From Branchinecta lynchi (Eukaryota > Arthropoda > Branchiopoda > Anostraca > Branchinectidae), in assembly GCA_023053575.1 (NCBI GenBank), contig JAKZAP010000010.1, positions 15,895,225 through 15,959,224 of the forward strand: a DNA stretch of 64,000 nucleotides. Reading direction: 5' to 3'. Below the pieces are notes generated by a model that saw only the letters and a program-made list of their open reading frames with translations, ran no database searches and was not told where the DNA came from. The position numbers and the translations under genes were made by a program. Shown here piece by piece: positions 42,596-54,479 of the stretch. Each line of letters opens with the position of its first letter. Position 1 is the first letter of the stretch.

Positions 42596-43700
42596 TTTTT
42601 GGGATCCCAAAACGTAAGTGGAGGGATACCTATGACATTGCAAAAGTTGTCCGTCCGTCCGTCTGTAAGCACGATAACTCTCGAAGGAAATGAGATATTT
42701 CGATGAAACTTGGTGTGAGGATTCGTTGGGTCGTTGGACCGGTCGAGTTCGTAGATGGGCTTTGTAGCCCTACATTTAGGGGTGGGGGTCCAAATTAAGG
42801 GGCAAACAAAATATTTTTAACAGATATTGTGATAGTCCATTATGGGGTAAGAAGACATGCTGAACACGGTGGTGAAAACCATTTTGTCATCGGACAGCAC
42901 CGGAAAGTTTGTTAAAAGTAGAAGTTCTATTTTAAGGTGATTAGATGTTCGATTTAGGGGTAGGAAGACATGCTGAAGAGGACGGTGAAAACCATTTTCT
43001 TGACAGACAAGTAGTTCGCCCAGAATCCGGCCCAAACCGGAAAGTTTGTTAAAATTAAAAGTTTTATTTGGAGTTGATTAGATGCTCGATTTAGGGCAAG
43101 CAGACATGATGAACACTTATGTGAAAACAATTTTCTACCCGGACATGTAGTTCGCCTGGAATCCGGCCAATACTGGAAAATTGGTAGAAGTTAAAGTTTT
43201 ATTTCTAGTTGATTAGATAACCGTTTTAGGGGTAAGAAGAGATGCTGAATCCGTGTATGACAATCATATTTTACTCGGACATATAGTTCGATCCGGAATC
43301 CGGCTGGAGTCGGAAAATTTGTTATAAGTTAAATTTGTATTTGAAGTTTATTAGATGTTCAATATCGGGGAAAGAAGATACCCCGAGTTCGTTTTTAAGC
43401 TTTCTTTTTTCGCCGGACAAGTAGTTCTGGAGTTCGGCCGAAACCGGGAATTGGCAGAAGTGGCAGGAAGTTTTTCTTCAAAACATATATGACTTGTAGT
43501 AAACACATATGCTGAGTCCATATCTGAACTTGGTTTTCTCAGATGATTAGCTATTTGGTCTTAATCTGTTTCTGAATTTTAATTGTAAAAATGTTCAGGG
43601 AGTCAGGCGATGACTGGATCTGGCTAAGACAAGACCTAGTTGTCTGGTCAGATATTGAATTTGTGGGATCCCATCTAAACCTTGGTCTTGTTGTTTTTTA
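42596..43700 (-). mobile_element. Element B6, inverse orientation
   Basis: Palindromes GGGATCCC at 42601-42608 and 43665-43672. CCGTCCGTCCGTCTG follows the left end, and six or more CCGGAATCCGGCC-type internal blocks lie between. The right end is GGGATCCCATCTAAACCTTG. It is the reverse complement of B1 to B4 and the longest copy (about 1.1 kb). Confidence 0.8.
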
Positions 43701-43773
43701 TTTTTGTTTGTGTTTATTTTTTCCCATGGCCTCTGTGCTTTTAGTGGAATAAATCTTATTTTATCTTATCTTA

Positions 43774-43927
43774 CACTGAAAAAAATCTTGCAGTATTTAC
43801 TACTGGGATTAATCTTGTCTTTATTGAGATAAGATTATCCCTAATTCGGATTAACTTATCCCAATAGAGACGAGATTAATCCCAGTAGCAAATAGTGCAT
43901 CCTTATTCGGAGAAACTTTTTACAGTG
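43774..43927. mobile_element. MITE A, copy 5
   Basis: CACTGAAAAAAATCTTGCAG at the left and GAGAAACTTTTTACAGTG at the right, with inverted TACTGGGATTAATCTTG and AGATTAATCCCAGTA. ATCTTATCTTA-type sequence lies on both sides and may include the target duplication, but its length is unclear because the target was itself repetitive. Confidence 0.75.
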
Positions 43928-44194
43928 CATCTTATCTTATGGCCTCATCCCTTTTTGGGATCCCAAAACGTAAGCTGTCTAAACTGTAGTAGACGGCACA
44001 GTGATATTATTCCTGGAACAGTATTTGTAGTTGGAAACGATGGATTTCAGTAGGTTGCCTAATTCTTGAAAGATACAGAAACTTAGGAGATTACCGGAAT
44101 TACTCGATGAATGTTCGGGTACGCACTGTTCTCTGTCTGCAAGAATCACTGCGGTAAGATGTGTACCGGGGTCATCCTGGTAAGCTGTGAATCT

Positions 44195-45330
44195 ATACTT
44201 ATCCGGTAAGCAACAAAATTCCGGGAGAATCCATGAGCCAAACTCTGGTTGATTCCATGGAGCAAAGTCCGGTAGATTCCCTGATCCAGCCTCTAGTAAA
44301 TTCTCCGAGACGAGTTGCGATAGATTCCTTGAGAAAGACTTCGTTAGGTTCCCTGAGCAAAATTCCGGTAGATCCCCTGAGCAAAATTCCAGTAGATTCC
44401 CCGAGCAAAATTCCGGTAGATTCCCTATGCAGAATTCTGGTAGATTCCCTTAGCAAAATCCCGGTATGTTCCAAAATTTTAGTAGATTCCGTGGGGCGAA
44501 GTCCGGTAGATCCCCTGACCCATCCTCCAGTTCCGGTAGCTTCCTTGAGCAATATTTCGGTTTGTGCCTTGAACAAAGTTCCAGTAGATTCCCAGAGCAA
44601 AATTCCGGTAGATTCTCTGAGCAAAATTCGGGTAGATTTCTGCGGTTAAGATGAGTAGCCTACATCAAGGGATGGTCGGATATGGGAAATGACAATTTCT
44701 AAACAAATCTTGTCATTTGTCAAGTCTCTAGTGTTCCCGCCAATTTTCATCGTCCTAGCACATCTGGAAGTACATTAAGTCCCGGTAGATTCCAAAATTC
44801 TAGTAGATTTCGTGGGGTAAAGTCCCGTAGATCCCTTAATCCATCCTCCAGTGAATTACGTGAAACAACTTCCGGTAGATTCCTTGAGCAAAATTCCGGT
44901 AGATACTTTAAGCAAATTCCGGTAGATTCCCTGAGCAAATTCCCGGTAGATTCCCAAATTCTAGTAGATTCCGTGGGGCGAAGTCCGGTAGATCCCCTAA
45001 TCCATCCTCCAGTAAATTCCCTGAGACAAGTTCCGGTAGATTCCTTGAGCAAGATTTCGGTGAATGTGCTGAGCAAAATTCCGGTAGATTCCCTGAAGCA
45101 AAATTCCGGTAGATTCCCTGAGCAAAATTCAGGTAGATTCTCAGAGCAAAATTCAGGTAGATTCCCGAAGCAAAATCCCGATAGATTACAAAATTATAGT
45201 AGATTCCGTGGGGCGAAGTCCGGTAGATCCCCTGGTCCAGCCTCCAGTAAATTCCCTGAGACAAGTTCTGGTAGATTCCTTTAGAAAGATTTCAGTAGAT
45301 GCCCTGAGCAATAATCTGGTAGACTCCAGC
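44195..45330. repeat. 24-bp minisatellite array with higher-order structure
   Basis: The basic unit is TTCCCTGAGCAAAATTCCGG + TAGA (24 bp, eight codons), repeated with variants over about 1.1 kb. A longer block beginning GATTCCGTGGGGCGAAGTCC and followed by CATCCTCCAGTAAATTCC recurs near 44250, 44490, 44810, 44970 and 45205, giving a second level of periodicity. A C-related fragment splits the array at 44640-44775. Because the unit is a multiple of three and poor in stops, it creates long frames on both strands (up to 141 codons on minus). Confidence 0.85.
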
Positions 45331-46250
45331 CCCCCCCCCCTTCCCCTCGGGACACCCCTGCCTGTGAGCCACCATCAGTCAGTACCATCCAAGATCTCAG
45401 CTAGGCCATGGAGCATTATTTTAGTGCATTGCAACCAGTATCGAGCTAACCATTTGACAGACTTGATTTTCTAAGGAGTGACAGAAACTGACTGAGACAA
45501 GTTTCAGACATTTCTAGGACACAATCCTCGCGAAAAGGGCAACATCATAATTTTATCACGAAGGAAACAATTCAGGTTTGAAAGGGTTAAGATGATGTTT
45601 TAAACATGTTCAAAAAGGCGGTGGCGGCTGGTGCCCGCCTGTGTCTGCCGGTGCCGAGACGGGGTGAACAGCCGGTGCCGAGGAGTGGGCAACCCCTCGT
45701 CAGTTCTCTTCCTGAATCCCAAGTGTAAGAAATGGAATGATAAAGTGAGCAGAAATCACGAACAGAAATCACTTTCGGACCCGTGGGAAAATGCTACTTT
45801 TTTGTTTCTGTAAATTTTTCTGTTTATCACTCAAAGAAGATATACTGGCTGTGGGGCCGGGGAACTGTCCCCCACATATTCAGCACTTATAGATTTTAGT
45901 CCATCTTCAATTTAAAACTGGTGGCTGTCCGCTTGCCTGCTAGAACGGAGCTTTCCACTCGAAAGCAGAAACATGGTTTGATGAAACGAAAGCTTAGCTG
46001 CATAACTTCAGATAGTCCTCTCTGACATAGGCTATACAACTTCACTTCACTTGACCCACCGTAGGCTCTGGCTCAATTACAAGCAAAAACCGTCCTTTTT
46101 GGCCCCAGGCAAGAGTTCAAAGGAGCTTACCGAAATGTAATGTCATATTCATCAATCCGGCCTAAGGTTCACACTTTTTCGTGAAAACCGCACACGTTAG
46201 ACCCTTACCGTCTTCTAGTAATAAGACGAAATGGAGCGACTAGGAATTGG
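45331..46250. other. Mostly unassigned; K-type repeat at about 45640-45710
   Basis: CAGCCGGTGCCGAGGAGTGG and CAACCCCTCG match the right end of the K element at 54370-54479. The rest is not recognised. Confidence 0.4.
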
Positions 46251-46279
46251 AAAAAAAAAAAAAAAAAAAAAAAAAAAAA
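46251..46279 (+). repeat. Poly-A tract, 29 bases
   Basis: Uninterrupted A29, possibly the tail of an old retroposed sequence to its left. No gene is recognised upstream. Confidence 0.6.
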
Positions 46280-46604
46280 CACAACAAAACCAAAGTGTTG
46301 CTCTCGCAAAACAATTAAGCTAATTGGGTGGTGAACAGGTAAACGGCTTATCTGGGGAGATAATTTTGAGGCAGTATCGAGATTCGATTTTTTCTATGTC
46401 ATCTGTGTTTCTTTCTTTTCTTGTTTTCGTCGGCGGCCATTTCTTGGCGGCGATCGATCGACTTCGGTGACGCTGCAGTGTCGGGTCCTATTTTCAAGGC
46501 GATCTGTCCATAAAGATCTGTTTCATCTGTTGATAGATAGGATTCTTCTCCGGATCTTCGATAGAGTTTGTTGATGTAGGAAAAGGAATTCCCCGAGGAA
46601 TGAA

Positions 46605-46786
46605 ATGAATATGCGTTTTTGGGTTCCTGCGTCGCTGGTCTCCTTTCTCTCCAGGGCTTCTCTTGGAAATCTTCCCATAGCTAGAGTCTGGCATTGTAAA
46701 CAAGTGGAGTCACTAGTTGCAGCTTGTTCGTATATGTTGCCATCTGTTAGGAAGTGTTTTGGCAATGATTCGAAGTTTCTGGGGAG
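46605..46786 (+). CDS. Candidate gene 2, first coding exon
   Basis: ATG at 46605 (MNM; a second ATG six bases on) opens MNMRFWVPASLVSFLSRASL, then GNLPIARVWHCKQVESLVAA and PSVRKCFGNDSKFLG. The exon ends at 46786 before a strong donor GTGAGT, in phase 2. The N-terminus is rich in R, S, L and A without acidic residues for 34 codons, as in mitochondrial presequences (inference). Its phase fits the exon at 53879 (7.1 kb intron), where the split codon becomes Arg. No upstream promoter element is recognised. Confidence 0.4.
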
Positions 46787-47090
46787 GTGAGTTTCTTTTC
46801 TTTCGTCAGCTCAGCGTGACCCTGGTCGAAGTAAACTTTATGTATTGTGGGAGCAAAAAAATACGATGACCACGGGGATGTGGTGGGAGTGAACTTTTGG
46901 AACACACAACCCTGGGTGCCACTGGCCTTTTACCTTGGGGGGGGGGGTGAAACTGAGTTTTCTCTTTTCCTCTTCCAGCCTCTGTTTTTCTTTTTGTTGT
47001 TTCTTTTGCTGTCTTTCTCCTCTTTGTTTGTCGATAAGTCGATAGCACATGTTAAATAATTATTGTTTCTTTATCTTATTTTTTGTGTGT

Positions 47091-47415
47091 ACCGTACACA
47101 GGGTTGCCACACCAAAAATATGTAGAGAGTGACTTTTGGCCCAAAACAGAGGGTGAATTGGGAGTGAAATTTATTTTCATGAAATGTTCACTTTTGGTCG
47201 GAATCGCCTCTGTAAAAATTACACATCTTAATTTTACTTTCATTGAAAAATCTTGAAATAGTCAGTTCTGGTCGGAATCCCTGCTGCAAAAATGACACTT
47301 TGGTCATTTTCTGAAATAGAGTGATTTTTATGTCCTACGTAGGACAAGAGTGACAAAATCAAAACAGAGTGACAATTCACACTATCGTGCGACATGTGGC
47401 AACCCTGACCGTACA
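47091..47415. mobile_element. hAT-like MITE with perfect 8-bp target duplication ACCGTACA
   Basis: The element spans 47099-47407 and begins CAGGGTTGCCACACC and ends TGTGGCAACCCTG. ACCGTACA flanks it on both sides (47091-47098 and 47408-47415). The interior has repeated GGTCGGAATC and GAGTGAC motifs. It lies in the putative intron of candidate gene 2. Confidence 0.85.
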
Positions 47416-47537
47416 CAGGTTCTGGACGTCATTTTGCCTACGACTTTTTCTCTTTCGGCGCTGTTAATATTTTTTAACCACTTACCGTCACCTGCTCTTT
47501 CTTTCAGCAATAACATCCAGTCTTTAAGGCACATCTC

Positions 47538-47745
47538 GCACTCCTTCAGCCCAAGCTGACTGAATGAAATCACAGCACCAGCTTTAAGTCTAACCAATTT
47601 TCAGAGAAGAAGTTCACAAAATCAGATATTTAAGGAAGAATCTGTAATTGTTTTTCCTCGATCTCATGTTCCAGCTTGAGCGGCTTAAGCCTGAAGACCC
47701 GAAATATAGCTAATAAAATGTAGCTGACTTATCCGTTTTGCACAT
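47538..47745 (+). repeat. Repeat D copy
   Basis: Begins CAGCCCAAGCTGACTGAATG and continues through CCAATTTTCAGAGAAGAAGT and AGCGGCTTAAGCCTGAAGA. Collinear with 5510-5745, but lacking the CCCTTGCCAAGAAGGG centre. Confidence 0.65.
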
Positions 47746-47769
47746 TCAGATATATACTGTTTATGTTTC

Positions 47770-47995
47770 AGCATTCAAAAATATCTAAATACTGTAAAAC
47801 TAAGCTCGTCTTTTAACAAATTATCCACGGCTTTGGTTGTTTTAAACCTTTTCCCAGACCCATTGACTTCTAGCAAAAACTCGGGAAGATTCAGAAAATC
47901 GGTTTCATGCATCAATAGCATGATACGCGAACACTGGTCGGGAGTATAATGCGCATGGAAACTAGTGAATCGTGGCAAGTGCAAAGATTATTGAG
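47770..47995 (-). repeat. Repeat L (retroelement-like), copy 1
   Basis: The minus strand reads HYTPDQCSRIMLLMHETDF, LNLPEFLLEVNGSGKRFK and AVDNLLKDELSFTVFRYF. About 230 bp match 56430-56660 at high identity, and a diverged copy lies at 56925-57115. It may be a retroelement tail or a repeated exon; no known domain is recognised. Confidence 0.5.
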
Positions 47996-47999
47996 GCCG

Positions 48000-48660
48000 T
48001 TCCGTTCGTTGGTTCAGAATGTAACATATGAAACTTGGGTCTCCGGGTTTAAGAATTGATGAATGCGGTCTCGGAAGTAGTTCGCAGTGGTATTATAAGT
48101 ACGACGGGTCCTTTAAGTTTGATAAAAATTCAAAATCGTTATTTTTTTCTGATTTTTTCAGAATTTCAGATATAGGCCTAGTCTATTTTTAACAAAAACA
48201 AATATTTTTAACTTAAATTTTAATTGAGCCCTTAAAGAACCCACCATACTTATCATACTCTTTCATTCTACTTCCGTAACCTTTCAATTTTTTCTCATTC
48301 CCGAAGATCTGTCTTTCATAAGTTCATTCTATCGACTTTCCACTCATTTTTACGCTTACCGTGTTTGTGTTTTCACGCGACGCATAAAGATGAGTGTTTT
48401 TGCGAAGCTTATTGATCAGTAGACGGGTTTGCAATTTTGCTGAGTTATGAGGCGATGGGTATAGAGAGGGGCAGAAACAGCCGAAGCCTTTTGTAATTTG
48501 CAGTAAGCAGATCCTAGTTTTGAAGTAATCATCATCTTAGAACATCTTAGCAGACACACTACCTGGTGCGAGGTGCCCTTTGAGGAAACACACAACACAA
48601 CACCAGTCTTTGTTCGATTATTCCATCTCGGGGCTTTTGCCCTGCTAAGGAAAATACCTA
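48000..48660. other. Unassigned
   Basis: No exon or repeat is recognised. Confidence 0.3.
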
Positions 48661-48815
48661 CTGACGGACCCGTATCCAGGAATTTATTTAGCGGGGGGGG
48701 GGGGGCAAAAAGTTAAAAAAGACATAGATCAGAGGTTAAAGCCTACAAAAGCGATTATTTTGTATGTCCTGGGGCGGGGGCAAACCCCCTATCCCCCCCT
48801 AGATACGGCCGTGAC
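48661..48815 (-). mobile_element. MITE F copy 2
   Basis: CCCGTATCCAGGAATTTATT at the left and CCCCTAGATACGGCC at the right, with a G13 tract and ACATAGATCAGAGG. Inverse orientation to 2261-2420. CTACTGAC and CTACTGAG just outside may be the 8-bp target duplication (7 of 8). Confidence 0.65.
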
Positions 48816-49177
48816 TACTGAGATCACTGACCTTTTTCTGTAAAGCGAGTGGCTTAGGTACCCATGCGGTCCTTAAATGTCCTTCAAAGACCTTCCATGA
48901 GAAAAAGTGATACAGTGCTGACTCAGCAGGCAGTTAACCTCTTCTGAGTTTTTTTTTTACACTTCAGGCTTCGTTTCCAATTAGAACACTTGGATGTGAC
49001 ACGTGTAGACCTTAATCTTTCTATGGGCTAGAGATGGGAAGCTTATATTTGTGATGATATTGGCGAATGTGACTTTTCTTTTCGAAAGACAAAAATTCAG
49101 GTTTTTGCAGTATTTGTTATTAGACTATTTGTTTGTGATTTAGTCTTATTACGCTAGACTTATAACTGGCTGTTCTT

Positions 49178-49785
49178 CTTTTTGGGATCCAAAAACGTAA
49201 GTGACGGGATACCTATGACCGCGCGATAACGCTCGAAGGGATTGAGATGAGTTGTTGAAACTTGGTGTGAGGATCCGTTGGGTCAAAGTACAGGTCATGC
49301 TCGTAGATGGGCCCCAGCGCTATATATTTAGGCGAGGGAGGGGTTCGAAATTAAGGGACGAACAAAATTGTTTTAAAAAGCCAATGAGATGGTCGACATG
49401 CTGAATCCGTATCTGAAACTCATTTTCTTGTCCGACAAGTAGTTCGTCCGGAATCCGGCCAAAACTGGAAACTTGGTTAAAAGTAAAAGTTTTAATATAA
49501 GTTGATTAAACGTTTCATTTTTAAGTAAGAAGACATGCTGCATCCGTATATGACAATCATTTTCTACCCTGACAAGTAGTTCGCCCGGGATCTGGCCAAA
49601 ACCTGAAAATTTGTTAAACGTGATTAGAGGTTCGATATAGGGATAAGGAAATGTGCTCGATTCATTTTGAGCTTTAGTCTTCTGCTGGACCAGTAGTTCA
49701 CCCGGAATCCGGTCGAAACCGGAAATTTGGCAGAAGTAAGGTAGGAAGTTTCGATCAATTTTGTGAAAATAGATATACAATGACA
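49178..49785 (-). mobile_element. Element B7, truncated
   Basis: TTTTTGGGATCCAAAAACGT at the left has one palindrome base changed. Three CCGGAATCCGGCC-type blocks follow. The right palindrome is missing; the element merges into poly-G (49816-49854). The 135-codon minus frame here is a by-product. Confidence 0.65.
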
Positions 49786-49859
49786 GTGACAGAACCGGAC
49801 CGGATTCGGGTACTGGGGGGGGGGGTGTTGGAGGGGTGGGGGGGGGGGGGGGGGAGGGA

Positions 49860-50015
49860 CAGAATTCCGATGATCGAAGTTAATGTACTTCCAGATGTGC
49901 TAGGACGATGAAAATTGGCTAGAGACTTGACAAATGACAAGATTGGCTAAAGAATTGTCATTTCCCAGATCCGACCATCCCTCGATTGATGTAGGCTACT
50001 CATCTTAACCGCAAA
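49860..50015 (-). repeat. Element C-related fragment (inverse)
   Basis: GTACTTCCAGATGTGCTAGG, ACGATGAAAATTGGC and GTAGGCTACTCATCTTAACC are the reverse complement of 44640-44775. Confidence 0.6.
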
Positions 50016-53000
50016 TTATTTATGTTCGATTTATGTTCGTGATCCTCAAGCCCATGATCGTTTTTGCCTGAGAGATTTTGCTTACAAGCGAATTTCTTAA
50101 AGTACAAAATAGGTTTCAGAAAAATTTATGTTTTCATGATCTTGGTGAGCCTACCATCATTTTTGTCTCGAGGGTTTTGCTTCATGATGAATTTCTAGTG
50201 CCTTTTAAGGTGCGCATAACCACATCCAAGTTCAAAAATAAAATACTTTTTTTACCAAACGGTACGTTCTCGTGATTTCCAAGAGCCCATGATCACTCTT
50301 GTCTCGAGGATTTTTCTTACAAATGAACACGACAAACCCACGAATTGGCAAATTCCTACTTTCACCCTATGACCCAGCCTTGTCAGTGCCATGTGAGCTT
50401 CTAGCTCTTGTTTGGTAACTTTTTTTTCCAGAGCGATCATGATTGGTATCTCATCGGATAGGGAAACGTACATGCAAAAATAGCGAATGTTGTGGATTAT
50501 GAGTAGGCTATATATCATTGACCGCTTTTCCATCACACGAATCAACACAAAACATATGCCACATTGTTATTGTGAATTTTTCGCCCCAAAGTTACCATAG
50601 CTGTTCCAACCTTGTCCAGTTCTGTTGGCGGGCCAACGACTACTCTGGGATTCGGTGTTGGTAGAGTCACTGGAACCTGCTAGATGAGGTGTTTTCCTCT
50701 TATACTTTGTGAAATAGGATCTTCTGGGAGACTCTTTGGTTGTGAAAGGCACTGAACCGAAAGTATTAACCAGTTGCGCTTCTCTCTATTTGACACGGTT
50801 GTCGTTTGACTGGTTGATTTAATAGTTGATTTTGCGGTTTGGATTCTGATAAAGCTTTTGCACAGATATGTGACTCCTTTTTGAAAGAGTTGAGTGTGAA
50901 AATTGGAAGTTTTGGATTTATTTGTTTCTTTCTTCTGGAAGAATGGACCTTGAATTTGAACTTCTGCTGGAATATCTTCGGTTGATACCAGAGTGACGAA
51001 CAGACCTTTGGTGACAGTAATTGATTTGGATTTGATGTGTGAAGTGTTTTCTTGTGACTTTTAAGTCAATAGGAGTAAGCTCAGTCTCAAGACAGCAAGA
51101 AAGTATGACGCATAGAAAGTATATTGGACATAACAGTACTTGATCTAGTCCAAGTCTGTCGATGAGAGTGCAGGAAGATCACTGAAAGAACTTCAGCAGC
51201 TTGTTGGTTGGATTTAGCGTGTTCCTGAACTTTGGTTGCGTTCCGCAAACTTAACAATTGTTAACAATCGTTAACTTTACTTCGGGGCGGAGCTAACTGC
51301 AGCTTTAACGATCGTTATCTTTTTTACTTGACGAATTGTCATTTCCATCAACTTTGCTAGCGTGAGCTGAACATTAGAGTTCTTGTGAACAACAGAGTTC
51401 TATGCAAGCCGATCTTCGACACATTAAGTACTGTCTCAAGAAAGTGGTTACATTCTAACCAACAAAGACTATAGACTGCAGCAAAGACAGACATCTCAGT
51501 AAACTATCTAACTACAGACCCCAAGAGCGAAAGCAACCCCACAGCCAAGGTTTTTGAGAGTCTATCAACTCCTGTTTGTGACGGCTGTTGCTGGCATAGT
51601 CTCCGGCAAGAACTGGCAGAAAAGATTTACCCCCGGGTTGCTCTATTTTATAGCCTGTCTTCCTGATTGTTAGACAGAAGGAAGCCATAGTGCGAATTAT
51701 TGTGCCTCTCATTAATATACAAAGGCACGAAACTTGTGCGCTTTCGCCCGTTAGGGCAAAGATGAAGCCACCCCATGGCATTGCATATTCGTATCAGTGG
51801 TTATGCTGAATCTCGCATGAAGTGTCAGATTATCTAGTTTATTACCCGGATTAGACATGCTAAGAAGTAGGAGCTTGGATTTCTCGAGTATAAGGAGAAG
51901 GAAGAGAGCTAGGTCGTCGTCTAGTGTGAAGAGGTCTGTCTTTTTTCTGCTTTTTCTTCAGGTCTACTTAGAATCTTTACTAATTTCTTTAGTATTTTCA
52001 ACTTTTTGAGTTACAACCTCTCCTCCAGCTTGGACGTTGGTTTTCCGTTACCCTCTTTATATCACCTACTCTTTCCGTAGCATGAAGCAAGAAAATTTAT
52101 TTTGTTCTACAGAACTTTAAAAAAATTTACTTTCGATTATATTTCAACTCCATTCTTGAACGATAATTTTGTTTCATTTATACATTTGTATTTTTTTAAG
52201 GCTTCTTCCAGTTACAAGTTCAAAATTTTGTTTAATCAGCATATACTTCTAATTCTTATTTTTATATATTGCTTTTTTTACATTTTGTTCATATCCTCTA
52301 ATTCGCAAAGAACCACAACCACATTAAAACTCCAACCTTAAAGAACAAAGATTTTCTCATAAGCTACGTCTTTTGAATCATGAGCTGTGATTCATGCCTA
52401 TTAAATATTGAAGAAAGTTTTTATTGTCCGCTAAAAATACAGAATATGAATAGCCTACGTATTCAAACAAAAACAAATTCACTTATAAGTTACATACATC
52501 AAAATATTCCGCTTTAAAAAGAAACATGAAGTCACGTAGTCAAGACTGAAATAAATATGATTACAGTGTGTATAAAAAAGAACCACTGCTCACTGCTACA
52601 GCTATCTAAATCCTTTCTTCCCTCAAACATCCCTCCAACGGTTCCCCTCTCCGGTGCCCAAGAAATTCCAAGAAATATGAACGCGAAGTAAGTAAAAGAA
52701 GTAGAGAGAACAAAAAGAACAAGATCTACGTGGACGGACAGACCAACCAAGATAAGACACTATTTCTTGGAACAATTTATGTAGCCTGAGTTCACTTTTT
52801 TCGTCACATTTTTCAGATCTCCTTGGGTCGTAACTGCTCCTGGGTTGTTAAAGGAGTTGATCTCGTAAACAGTCTAGCAGTTGCAAGGTCTAGGACCCCC
52901 GCCCCCCAACCAAGACCCAAGGTGAGGCAATGACTCGATCCGACCACTGGGCCTTCTAGTGGCGTGATTCCGAAGCACCTGACATGGGCAGGCTGGGATC

Positions 53001-53878
53001 ATAGTTGACTATGGATCTAACCAAATTATTTTTTTTAGCAGGTATATGGAAAATATGTAGAAAAATCAGACGAATTGCTAGCTTTATCGATTTCTTTTAG
53101 TATTTTGTTTTCTGGTTTTTGCTTGTTAGTCTCGCAAGTCAAAAGAAGAAAGGATGTAACTGGACCAGGATAAACAAATGCCGTAAATTATACTAAATTT
53201 CGTGATTTCTTGAAGATTCTGAATTTAGCTAACAAATGTGAAGCTTCCAAGACCCAAAAAATGTCAAACTGGCCGATGATTTCCTCTTCCGACACATTTA
53301 AAACGTTCCCGTGGTGATATACATAGTTGTATTAATCTTCTTACTCGCCACTTGATCTTCTCGAAGTTTTAGTACCCCATTTTACCTCCGACGATAGATC
53401 ACTGAATAACTAATGAGAAATGGCCACCTCGCTTTGAAGAGTGAATTGTGTTCAATTAATTTGTGGATAACGTTGGCTACCGTGAAGACTTTGAAGAAAA
53501 CAAAGGTAACAGTGTGTTCGTAAGAATTTGAACCATCGAAAGATCATGGTATCTCCCACCCTCTCCGCCCACATGAATCAATTTTGTAAGCTGTCTAACT
53601 GCTTCACTGCTGTTTAGGCTATTCGTGATACTTTTTTGTTTCTATCGGAGTTCCACAAGCTGTGCTAGTAGAAGAGATTATTGGTCCCAGTTTTCGGAAC
53701 TCAAGACGAAAGTGCGAGAATCTGCTCGTCTTTTTGCCTGTATACTGTCTGTTAGCTCGAAAACTCTCAAATGATTGGAGATATTTCGACGACATAAATT
53801 GTTGCGATGGGCGATTATGCAGAGGCAAGACTTTATTTTGTTGGTTTGGGTCGTAAACTCAATATTCCTTCCTTCCAG
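50016..53878. other. Unassigned; possible intron of candidate gene 2
   Basis: 50560-51065 is purine/pyrimidine skewed and open in all three minus frames for long stretches, so its frames carry little weight. A self-complementary TTAACAATTGTTAACAATCG block lies at 51252-51275. No splice-bounded exon is seen before 53879. Confidence 0.35.
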
Positions 53879-53993
53879 AAGTCCAACTCCAAAAACTGGC
53901 GATTCAAAGCCGCACAGTGGAGTTATGGACCATGGATCCATCCCATTGCCAAGAAGACGGCTGGAGGACATTGACAAGAAATTTACATCCCAG
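53879..53993 (+). CDS. Candidate gene 2, internal exon
   Basis: A strong polypyrimidine acceptor (ATTCCTTCCTTCCAG) and the donor CAG|GTGAGT bound it. In the phase supplied by the exon at 46605 it reads (R)SPTPKTGDSKPHSGVMD, HGSIPLPRRRLEDIDKKF and TSQ, ending in phase 0. It is polar and basic, with a proline-rich start and a short amphipathic RRRLEDIDKKF helix candidate. No domain is recognised. Both splice sites are among the best in the window, so an exon here is more secure than its pairing with the exon at 46605. The next exon was not found. Confidence 0.55.
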
Positions 53994-54369
53994 GTGAGTG
54001 TACCCCTATCCTTTTCTTTCCCTTGTATCAGATATCCTACTTAGGCTGTCTCTACTCTCTTTTAATTCGTTAGATTCCTTCTGTTACCCATCGATTTTTG
54101 TCTTCATCCTTGACTACTTTTTGTCAAATAAAGAAAGTAAATATGTGTATGGAGGGCATATAGATTATTGATTATAATTATAAAATGCGCGGAATGTGTT
54201 CTTTCCAACTTATTTTATTTAAACTAAGAAACGAGCAACTAGGGCAAAAAATAAAAACCGCTTTTACTTCGAGAACTGGAGACCTGGAAGCTAGCCATCT
54301 TCTTCCAACCTTGAACAAAAATGATACCTGGATCACGAATTCCAATAAAGTTTAAATTTATAAACCTTT
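53994..54369. other. Unassigned
   Basis: Contains TCAAATAAAGAAAG near 54126, a possible but unsupported polyadenylation signal. Confidence 0.3.
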
Positions 54370-54479
54370 CGAGGGGTTGCCCACTCTCGATTTGTGCCGA
54401 CACCGGCTGGCATCGGTGGTTTCACCGGTGGTGCCGGGAAAGGATGTGCAGTAGGTGCCGAGGTGTGGGTATCCCCTCG
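54370..54479. mobile_element. MITE K, 110 bp
   Basis: CGAGGGGTTGCCCACTC at the left and GTGTGGGTATCCCCTCG at the right are inverted. Inside are repeated GGTGCCG/CACCGG motifs. Partial copies occur at about 45640-45710 and 63395-63440, with related GGCACC text at 42270-42325. Confidence 0.65.

Noticed and set aside
44199..44649. Long frames on both strands (141 and 138 codons)
   Set aside because: They are generated by the 24-bp minisatellite. The unit length divisible by three and the lack of stops explain them, and overlapping frames on opposite strands cannot all be genes.
49373..49780. 135-codon minus-strand frame
   Set aside because: It lies wholly inside element B7 and follows its internal repeats. 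Other B copies do not keep the frame.
50560..51065. Minus-strand protein-like frame (K/S/T/Q-rich)
   Set aside because: All three minus frames are long and open because the strand is A/C-rich. The one with the most protein-like look has no start and a frame change, so evidence is too weak.
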